Origin: Angiostrongylus vasorum
Taxonomy: Eukaryota; Nematoda; Chromadorea; Rhabditida; Metastrongylidae
Assembly: GCA_018806985.1 (NCBI GenBank)
Contig: JADANN010000044.1
Coordinates: 1 to 64,000 of the forward strand
Direction of reading: 5' to 3'
Length of the DNA: 64,000 bases
The position numbers and the translations under genes are program-made. How positions within the stretch are numbered: position 1 is the stretch's first letter; each line of letters begins with the position of its first letter. This document shows, in pieces, positions 56,180 to 64,000 of the stretch. The notes under the pieces were generated by a model. The model was given only the letters and a program-made list of their open reading frames with translations. It had not been told where the DNA came from and searched no databases.

Positions 56180-56972
56180 TCATTAGACAGATCAACACAA
56201 CTGAAGGGTAACGACAGCACAAAACACGTGGAAAATTCAAACCTCTGAAGAATTTCTGTTTGTTTTTGGGCAAACATTCACATCAGTTGTGTAGCGCTTA
56301 AAATGCCCTTCGAGAAGAATTGTTGTGTTGTTCATAACTATGTGGGAATAGGTCCTTGCTTAGTCATAATATAAATGTTGAAGGTCTCGGGGTTAGTCAA
56401 CCCCTGAGAGTGCGTCCAATTTCCATTCGTAGTTTTACTTTGTATTTGCTGCCTACCACAATTTTCATGGCAGGGGTACTGAGCGAAATACAACGGCATT
56501 ACCCCCATCCGCAAGCTTAAAAAAAGCTTAGCTTAACCGGGTTCAATGCCGATGTGGGCTCCCCAGACCCAATCCCGTCGACGGGTGATTGCTGATGGCA
56601 AAGATCAATAGAACTAGCTGAGAGACCGGCGAAACGAAGGACCCGCATGGTGTGGTGACGAACGCGTTACTCCGTCGCAAAGGACAACAGCACGTTCAGT
56701 TCCCACCTGCAGACACCTGTGGTCGGAGTTTTGCAAATATCTCGGCAACGTTGTGGTTCCATTCGTAGTGTTACGATTGAATGCCAATCTGGCCTATACA
56801 ACCACCTCCGGTGGCCTACTGATGCATCATGGCAGTGGTTCTATCCTCACAGATAAGTCTTGTGCCAGTTCCAGTTCCATGAAAAGTTGGAAGGCTCGGA
56901 GGGCTAAGGGCGCAGAATAATCGAGCCAAAGACCATTTGTCTATTGTTGGGAGTCTCTAACCACTGTGCTAT
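56180..56972 (-). repeat. Longer repeat ending in SINE-1, split by SINE-2
   Basis: Partner of 35230-35670. SINE-1 head (minus, ATATAGCACAGTGGTTAGAG) at about 56953-56972. Confidence 0.6.
56433..56756 (+). repeat. SINE-2 insertion with 12-bp target duplication
   Basis: Flanked by TTCCATTCGTAG on both sides (56421-56432 and 56757-56768). The sibling repeat at 35500 lacks it. The 324-bp insert runs from TTTTACTTTG to CGTTGTGG. Confidence 0.8.
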
Positions 56973-57740
56973 ATGTAACGGTTCACAGCACAAGAATATG
57001 AAGAGCGTTCGACGGGAGTGAGTAAGAGTGGAGAACTGTTTGTGAGGTGCCTTAAACTTGGGTAAATAAACCTTTACCCGTATATACATACTACTTACAC
57101 AGCAATGCAATGGGATTTGGAATGTATGTACAATAAATTACAAATGAGGTGGTTCAATGAGTTTTTTACCTAGTAAAGTGCATTAACATTAGTGCATGCA
57201 CCAATGTAAACAGCTCATAACAGCACAAGAATGTGAAAAGCGTTAGAGGTAGTGAGTAAGAGTGGAGAACTGTTTGTGAGGTACCTGTGAGAAAAGAAAG
57301 TATTTAACTTCTGTCAGCACACACAACGTAGTTACACGAGAATCAACGATAACGTTAATGTATCAGCAACGCAAGAGTAAAGGATTACACTTAATCTCAT
57401 TACGAGCTAAGCAAATGATTCCGCAAGAAAAGATCAAGCAGGAGGGAGATAATGATAGAGCTGTCACCGGCGTTCTCCGAAGCATCGTCGGCACAAATGA
57501 CCTTGCTAGTGGGCATTTCTACGTCTAAGCGAGCGGCGTTCCCGTTGGCCAGAACAGGACATAGATGCAGGGGCACGCACGCGGCGTTGTAGCAACGCGG
57601 TCCCCATCGACCCATAGAATGTTAGCTAGATGGATAGAGAATTCTCTATCCAATAGAGGAACTCTCTATACTATACACGCTACTTAGAAATGCACAGCTC
57701 TAATCTTTTAACAATTCGAAAAGCTCGACTTTCTATTCAA
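56973..57740 (+). repeat. LTR-like repeat, inverted copy 2
   Basis: Starts TGTAACGGTTCACAGCACAA; 80-bp segment repeated at 56977-57052 and 57208-57286; GC-rich part 57460-57610; palindrome GGATAGAGAATTCTCTATCC at about 57630. Confidence 0.55.
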
Positions 57741-57789
57741 ATCGACATTGCTGAACTTATATTATCTTAGGAACTCTTCCTTTAGGAGT

Positions 57790-57806
57790 TTGCATATTAT
57801 ATATAG

Positions 57807-57837
<31 letters not shown>

Positions 57838-57850
57838 CATGTATATATAA
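57790..57850. repeat. TA-rich microsatellite
   Basis: Alternating TA run with a few C and G interruptions, directly before the RTE-tailed element. Confidence 0.75.
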
Positions 57851-57859
57851 TACCAATAT

Positions 57860-58240
57860 TGAATGGCTCGTCCTCACTGGTATGTGCGGGACCCTAGCAT
57901 AATCTCCACTTTTTCGGAGATTTGCTGGTCAAGCCATTGTGGTTCCCTGGAATCCCAGAAGCCAGCCTGGTCAAAGTCCGCCCTAGGTCTTCACCGCCAA
58001 AGCCAGTCGCACCCCTTGTGGATCAGAGGGAGATTTGCAGCCATGCGACTTTGAAACCAGGACGGTGTGGATTCCGGTATTGGTTTACTCTTAGCTAGGC
58101 TTCCTGATGGAAACACCGCACTGCTTCTCATCCCTGGGAGACCCTACCGGGAGGGATGATTGAGTCTCCCCGTTGTACATCGCAGTCCGACACCCAGGAA
58201 ACACCTCTCAGCCACCATGAGGCGGTAAACCGTTGAGACG
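57860..58240 (-). repeat. RTE-tailed non-autonomous element (copy 3)
   Basis: Near-full-length match to 19392-19790, same orientation; its 3' end (plus-strand left) abuts the TA tract. Confidence 0.62.
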
Positions 58241-58588
58241 ACCGAATATTTTTCAATACTTTTATATTTCCATAAAAAAGCCAAAGCATAACATACCGAA
58301 AATTTACAAAAGCATATCCGACATATCGGCAATTTTACTCACTAGATCTGCCACCTCGTTCATCCATTCACTCTGAAAAATTTTTGACAGATTTGATTTC
58401 TTTGGGTAATACAGACATCCGTATTCTAGCAATGTGCAGCTAAACCAAAACGCAGTTATTAAAGAAATCAGCTAGCAAAGCAAAATAAATATAAGGAGAG
58501 GCGAAAGAGAACAGTTATAGAGAAAGAAGAGAGTGGAAAGCATTCTAGAAAGGCATAAGGAATTATAAGAGGGAAAAGAGAAACACAC

Positions 58589-58800
58589 CTGTTGTTTGAG
58601 CTCCAGAAAGCTGTCATCGATTCGCTTCATGGCACCTGGATGACTTGATACGCAGTGAACATTAACTCCTTCGACTGAATACGACTTCAACAACTGAATA
58701 TCACGGGTGATCGAACTCGTAACGTACCCATTCGTGTTCTCCAAGCCGTGCATCGTCACAATTTGCCAATGAAGCTTCATTTTCTTAAATTCTATCAAAG
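58589..58800 (-). CDS. Probable exon of an unidentified conserved gene
   Basis: Minus strand, about 70 codons open after an ATTCAG acceptor near 58801 and before the donor GTGTGT at 58588: IEFKKMKLHWQIVTMHGLEN, then TNGYVTSSITRDIQLLKSYS, VEGVNVHCVSSHPGAMKRID and DSFLELKQQ. Composition is that of a globular intracellular protein, unlike the transposon frames around it. I could not name it. A second coding-like piece lies just upstream (58880-59057), but the two do not join in frame as I read them, so one or both may be relics. Confidence 0.45.
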
Positions 58801-58879
58801 CTGAATACTCAGAAAAACACGTTGAAAATATATCAAGTTCTTAGAGATCGGTAGAATTCTACGCCTTAACTCCGAGCTC

Positions 58880-59057
58880 ACATTCATCAGTCATAGCCAG
58901 ATGATCATTCTTGAACACAACATCCTTTCACGTAATAACGAACGGTCTCCATCAGTTCTCAACCGAATTCGCACGATCGTTGCGTAGTCGTTTAATGCCG
59001 GTTTATGCTCCTCAGATAATTCCTTGGCTGGACCGTTACGCCAAAAAACTATTTGAC
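58880..59057 (-). pseudogene. Upstream exon candidate of the same gene, frame broken
   Basis: Minus strand after a strong acceptor (GCTTTTCAG near 59060): IVFWRNGPAKELSEEHKPAL, NDYATIVRIRLRTDGDRSLL, then in another frame KDVVFKNDHLAMTDECELGV. A one-base shift around 58930-58937 separates the two halves. Together with 58589-58800 it suggests a fragment of a host gene. Family unknown. Confidence 0.4.
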
Positions 59058-59061
59058 TGAA

Positions 59062-59148
59062 AAGCATACTAAGGCCCTCAGTGGAGCAGTGGGTAACACC
59101 TGAGTCCACCAGGGAAGCCGTAGTCGAGTGTTCGAATCTGGTCTGAGG
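59062..59148 (+). repeat. tRNA-like sequence
   Basis: CAGTGGAGCAGTGGGTAACA (A-box) and GTTCGAATCTG (B-box) 45 nt apart; no clean acceptor stem, so tRNA-derived rather than a tRNA gene. Confidence 0.5.
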
Positions 59149-59449
59149 TACGAATTTTGCAAATGTCTCAACATAATCGTGCTTGCTAAAATATATTTTG
59201 CTTCACTGCTACCATATATTTCTGGTTCACAGGCTGTTGCAGTATTTCTACCGCTGAACCGCTGGTACAGTTTGTGAGACATTACAAAGACAGCTCACAT
59301 CAGCAAGCTCTTTTTCTGACCATTAGCGATACAGGCAAATGTTCATTCTCATAGCAAACCACCTAACACATTCACAAACATCAGCGCTAGTTCAAAGAGG
59401 CTACTGGATTGATTCGATGACATATTAATAGCATCGAGTTTTCCTAAGA

Positions 59450-59935
59450 TTCTGAAATGGAATCGAGAAATTCATGAAAAACCATACTTTTCCGAAAGTA
59501 AATACTAATACGTGACGAACAAACTTCCATTCATGACTCTTTTTCCGTGATTCACTACTAACTTTGATCTGTTGAAAACACCAAAACCATTCACATTTCG
59601 AACAATATCTCGATTGGGGCAAAATAATGCAAGGACACTGAACAGGCCAGTTGAAAGAAGACTGCGTTCCACCGCTTGCTCTCAAACTAGAGAATAATTT
59701 TCTATTAGAGATGGTGCCTACATCGACCTCATACGTAGCTGGTACTCTCCGGTTTCAAACACGAGTGCAATTCTGCTTCCTTCTGTCATCACACGTAGTT
59801 TCAGATGATTTCGACGTTTCCTTCCAAATATCAACGCTGTTGTTTTCCAAATTTTCCCATTTTTCTCATGCTTCATTCAGTCTACAACGCGGTGGAAAGG
59901 CTTGCGCTGCGCGCTTGGTTAATAGTTGTCCGGTT
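59450..59935. repeat. Unknown 490-bp dispersed repeat (copy 2)
   Basis: Partner of 35680-36165. Plus frame 59651-59938. Confidence 0.5.
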
Positions 59936-59939
59936 TAAG

Positions 59940-60640
59940 CTACTATCGCAAAAACCAGTCGAGGATGACAACTAAAATTTACAGCTAACAGGTCCAGCGA
60001 GCTGTAAAAGCTGTTGAAAATCTAGCATATTTTCCCTAAAATGACTTAAAATGGACTACGTGAATCCTACTTGATTTGAAAAACATAGGCTCCTGAAATC
60101 GTCTGAGAGAAACAATTCAAATAGTGTCGGCACCTTAAAATTCCGCAATAAATCAATATGCTTATAATTTAGAAGTCAAATATTTTCTTCCGGAAAGAGA
60201 GTGAACAGAAGCGACCGATGACCAGTTCGACCAATGGATTGGCAACACAAAACTAACCCATCTACGTTTTTTTTGTGACAAAATTATTCTCAGTAATAGC
60301 CATCAGTCGTAGAACAGACCTCATCTGGCACCAGTTCGTCGATGCAGCCTCCACTTCATTCAACAACAGGAAACATCGAAACAGAAAATCACTGGATGAC
60401 GTCTTAGAGCCAGCACAGCTAATCACGACAGTGAAAACAACTGTATTCAACAAGTGGACTTAGGTGTTCACAAGACTCATTCATGTGGTCATCGAACTGT
60501 ATCACCAGTAACGTGATCGCAAGTGGTAGCGAAATATGTAGAACAAATAGTGTACAGAGTTTCTTAGGACATTCTTACGAGCTGTCTTTTTTGACGCCAC
60601 GTTAGCCTGGAGTCAGTTGCCGATATTACTGCTGTTGTTG
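59940..60640. other. No recognised feature
   Basis: Nothing identified; a 62-codon plus frame at 60275 has no support. Confidence 0.4.
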
Positions 60641-61090
60641 CTGTGGTTCGATGGCTGACTTTCGGCGACTTTTACCTCGAGCTTGAACGTATTTTTTGTG
60701 CATCGATATCCGTATAAGTCGATATCGAACTATCTATAGTATTAATGAAGATCTTACATTAATAAACGCCAGTTTGTTCAAAAAAACATGCTGTTGGCTG
60801 TGGGACCATCCGTGTGTTGTTCACGTGAAGTAACGAGTGAGGCCCATCCAGGTCAGAAAGTCAATCTGAAATAATCGCACAAGGTCACGTGTGATAGTGA
60901 GGCATTCGTCCATTTTTGGATTTTTGAAATTTATCCGAAACGCGTCAGGAGTCATACGCGTTGATGTTTTCGGATTCTGCGCTATGATCCAGACACTCAC
61001 TTCGAAATCATCGCCATTGTGCTTTTGTGGCCTTTGTGTACCAAAAGGAGCGCTTCATCGAATGTTATGTCTTCCATATAAATGTTCTTT
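60600..61090 (-). mobile_element. PLE GIY-YIG and 3' end remnant
   Basis: Minus-strand GIY-YIG DNA at 61080-60890, followed in the 3' direction by a decayed hammerhead motif at 60690-60648 (GCCGAAAGTCAGCC). Order is as in the intact PLE. Confidence 0.52.
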
Positions 61091-61620
61091 TATGTAAGAA
61101 TATATAGGCATTTATATATGTATCGATTATTAATCCCGAGGTTTATACAAAGTCGTTCTACTGAGTTATTTCCTAGAGCAGTTGAATTCTGAGCAGTGAG
61201 ACTAAAAAAATAAATGGTTTGTATTTTATGTGTCCAGTCCCAACAATAGCAATTCTTCCGAGCACATCGATTATCGAAACACACCACTTGGCACAAAGAC
61301 TTAACGGGGAAGATCTTGTTGGACGAACGAATGCTGGGAAAAATTAGATGAGATAACGAAGTGCACAATGCAACGTTGGTTGTAAATATTTCGTGAAGGC
61401 GAATTCGACAGTGAGGATGAAGGAGGTCGCGGAATTCGTTCTACAATTAACGGCGACGAATCGAAGCTTTTCGAAGGAAGCAAATGCATGCACGGCTCTT
61501 CGCGAACTTGAAAAAGAACTCAATGGCGCCCTCACTGCTACGGAGCATCTGAGGAACTCAAAGAGTCGAGGAGGCTCGAGAAGTAGATGACGCAAGAACT
61601 ACATGGAAGTCACTCCCACG
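61030..61620. repeat. Dispersed repeat with 65-codon frame (copy 2)
   Basis: Partner of 23090-23760; frame 61393-61590. Confidence 0.45.
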
Positions 61621-61621
61621 T

Positions 61622-63560
61622 CTGACTTTCGATTAACCTCGGCACTGATTGAATAATTCTTTCTGCTTCTGTTTAGCAAACACGAGGTGTTATTATATTT
61701 CTTTATTTACGTACAAGCTGACGCTTTCGGCGGATTTCGCCTTCCTCAGATCCTGGAAAGGTCAAGTTGACTGCGATCTACACGGTCAAACGCCTACATA
61801 ACCAAACAGTGAAAATGCTGAACCAAAGTTTCCATCACGTTGAACACAGAGCCTTTGCACACTCACCGCTTTCTATGAGTCTTCCACTAAATATTTCACG
61901 TGGAGACCATCCGCAGAGAGTTCACATGGAATCGTAATGTACCCATCTCATCAGAATAACAGGCTTATATACTGCCCAATACCACGCGTGATAATGAGGC
62001 ATTCCTCCCTGCGATTCATTTTCGGATGCTTGGAATTGATCCAGAATGCCTCGAGAATTTTGCTCGCTTGTGTTCCCTGATTTCTGCACTAGGATCGTGA
62101 CACGTACTTCAAAGTCCTCCCCGTTATGTCTCTGCGTCTTATGCGTGCCTAGTGGAGTATTTGGTTTACGTATGCCGACTAGGCGTTCTTTTATACGAAC
62201 GCAGAGTGGTCTACCCGTTTCGCCAACGTATTCGTCCCGCACGCTTTACAAGAGGTCAGATAAACTGTACCTGAACTCATGCAATCAACTTCTCTACCAT
62301 TAGGGCAAATTATGCAACTTTTGCGTTGCGCATAGACGGCCATATAGGCGAATACGAACTAGCTGGAGCCTAAGAGTACTCGGTGATATTTCAACTACGT
62401 TTACTGAATCCTCAATACTCGCCCTTCTTAAGCAGCGTTTTATAGCTGCACTTACATCATTTGAGAAGAAGGGTGGGATAAACGGGGCCTTTCAACGATA
62501 GAGTTGCCGTTAAGGGGCCTAGGATTTGCCCTACACCTATCGACATAAACGCAATGGCAAGACTTCGTGCCAGTCGTTGTCCCATTGTCAACGCTCTTAT
62601 TTGAGCGTAGTAACTTTCATGACCATCTGAAGGTTGAGCAGCTCAAGCATTCTTTCAAGAGTGCCATCAACTGCTCTATCTTGAAGCCATACATGTTTAC
62701 TTCTCCTTCGTGTTGCATCAGGAGTATGGCTTGCACTGCGGAGTCATTCGACGCGTTTTTATAAAGGGCACTAACGTCAAACGACTCCATCACGTACGCC
62801 CTGCTGGGCTGCACAGTACGTAGACGATCCAGAAACATCTGGGTATTCGTAAGATGGGGTGGAATGTGTTTCAACAACTGGGTTAAATATTAGGGTTAAA
62901 AACCATGTTATCCTATCCATTGGCCCGTCTACACAGCTAAGGATAAGTCTAACCTTAAACAATGATGGATCGGTAGACGCAATATCATCGCTGGATACCA
63001 GCTTATGAGTTTTTGTAAGCAAGTACAAGACGGGACATGTTGGTAGCTCAACTTTTAGTTGAGAGATAACTGATGGTTTTAAAACTAGCAGCCCTTGCCA
63101 TTTTGGCCCATTCGTGGTTCAATTTTCAGGTATTTACTTTTAAACTCCTTCTCAGATGATGGACGATAAAGTGAAGCACCTTCAAGATGCTTTTTTCGTT
63201 ATCTCAACATCTAAACTGATGTGGGAATTACGACAAACTCCCCACCCTTGTCACTAACCGATAGTCTTATGTTTTTCGACCTTATCAGCTCTCGTACCTC
63301 CCATCTACCACGTTTTTGCATTTCAGTGAGGTTAGAGCAGTATTTCTTTGCACGATAGTGATTAAGGACCTTGAAAGTTTCATTCGTAAACGTTCGAAAT
63401 TTAACGTCAACTTCATTATTGGGATCTTGTTGTCTAAAGAACGGTTGAGGAAATGGTGGTACTGGTAGTGCCCTTGCTTGTTGTTGTTCGCGCCTATTTA
63501 GCACTTCATCCCTTGCTTTTTTGCGGAGTGTATGTATTGTATTCCGTCTATGTACAACGC
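61622..63560 (-). mobile_element. Penelope-like element, long but with catalytic core deleted
   Basis: Minus strand, from 63560 leftwards: N-terminal region (KKARDEVLNRREQQQARALP, NLTEMQKRGRWEVRELIRSK, LSVSDKGGEFVVIPTS), then LLTKTHKLVSSDDIASTDPS (about 63020), RT motif A as ESFDVSALYKNAS (62790), QLMALLKECL. At about 62555 the segment after the MGQRLA-like box jumps straight to the later DRCRGNPRP-like sequence, so the YxDD box is lost. The GIY-YIG domain is at 62300-61922 (DEYVGETGRPLCVRIKERLV, THKTQRHNGEDFEVRV), then 3' sequence with a hammerhead motif, ending at GTCTGACTTTCGATTAACCTC. Non-autonomous. Confidence 0.8.
61713..61757 (-). ncRNA. Hammerhead-like motif in PLE 3' region, one insertion
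   Basis: Minus: CTGAGGA, GGCG-AAATC-CGCC, GAAAGCGTC (one extra G relative to GAAACGTC). Confidence 0.55.
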
Positions 63561-64000
63561 GAAAGCCCCAGTGATAGAGACGGTGACTCCATGAGTTCAG
63601 GTACAGTTTATCTGATCTCTTGTAAAGCGTGCGGGGACGAATACGTTGGCGAAACGGGTAGACCAATCTGCGTTCGTATAAAAGAACACCTAGTCGGCAT
63701 ACGTAAACCAAATACTCCACTAGGCACGCATAGGACGCAGAGACATAACGGAGAAGATTTTGAAGCACGGGTTAAGATCATAGCGCAGGAATCAGAGAAC
63801 ACAAGCGCGCAAAATTTTCGAGGCGTTCTGGACCAATTCCAGGATTCCGAAAATGAACCGCGGGGAGGAATGCCTCATTATAACGCGTGATATTGGGCAG
63901 TATACAAGCCTGTTTATTCTGATGAGATGGGTACATTACGATTTCCATGTGAACTCTGTCCGGTTAGTCTCCACGTGAAATATTTAGTGGAAGACTCATA
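63545..64000 (+). mobile_element. PLE 3' part, 5'-truncated, abutting the minus-strand PLE
   Basis: Plus strand: MSSGTVYLISCKACGDEYVG at 63591 on, ETGRPICVRIKEHLVGIRKP, THRTQRHNGEDFEARVKIIA, ending with MPHYNA and TGA at 63890. This GIY-YIG region is open through its whole length. It begins where the opposite-strand PLE begins (about 63545-63560). The 3' untranslated part runs off the right edge. Confidence 0.8.

Noticed and set aside
59062..59148. A true tRNA gene
   Set aside because: A- and B-box-like sequences are present, but I could not form a convincing acceptor stem or name an anticodon.
60275..60463. 62-codon plus frame
   Set aside because: No similarity, no partner copy and no splice context.

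Overview
The window looks like a repeat-rich, gene-poor stretch of a nematode chromosome, most likely a strongylid (hookworm-type) worm. The evidence is: (i) short exons with GTAAGT/GTGAGT donors and a TTTTAG acceptor 9 nt before a start codon, as used for spliced-leader trans-splicing; (ii) a secreted-protein gene whose translated exons resemble a nematode-only family I remember from C. elegans; (iii) a mobile-element load of BEL/Pao, RTE-type LINEs, Penelope-like elements (PLEs) with GIY-YIG ends, and tRNA-derived SINEs. Species is inference; no rRNA, CRISPR or bacterial operon structure is present.

Layout. 1-2666 is the broken 5' half of a BEL/Pao element on the minus strand, running off the left edge. 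3092-3498 is a foldback pair of SINEs. A large block then occurs three times: A (about 3660-13250), B (about 23880-31480) and C (about 36190-45660). Each block has a SINE, an internally deleted PLE, a five-exon secreted-protein gene, further sequence I could not assign, a second SINE and a hammerhead-bearing PLE end. A second duplicated block (13780-16640 and 46930-50240) follows A and C. Between and after the blocks lie a PLE with RT and GIY-YIG domains (16648-18063), an almost complete but broken RTE LINE with its AAGT-repeat tail (20235-23031), RTE fragments (32650-34165, 43720-44815, 47180-47830), an inverted pair of LTR-like repeats (54560-55295 and 56973-57740), possible exons of an unidentified host gene (58589-59057, minus) and two PLE copies placed back to back at the right edge.

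The gene triplet. Copy C (39914-42498) is fully open and predicts a 226-residue secreted protein. Copy A has one extra base in exon 4. Copy B has two extra bases in exon 1 and an altered exon 3/4 junction. All three keep the upstream trans-splice-type acceptor, every splice site and an AATAAA signal 26-30 nt after the stop. The family may be that of the C. elegans eggshell proteins PERM-2/PERM-4, but I recall that by memory only.

The most interesting layer is RNA. At least twelve places on both strands carry a compact hammerhead-ribozyme-like motif (CTGARGA, a short GGCG/CGCC stem, GAAACGTC) in PLE terminal sequence. Stem III is reduced to ACGU, which can only pair well between two molecules. 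Several copies still match the core perfectly, others are visibly decayed, and two PLE derivatives carry one on each arm of an inverted repeat.
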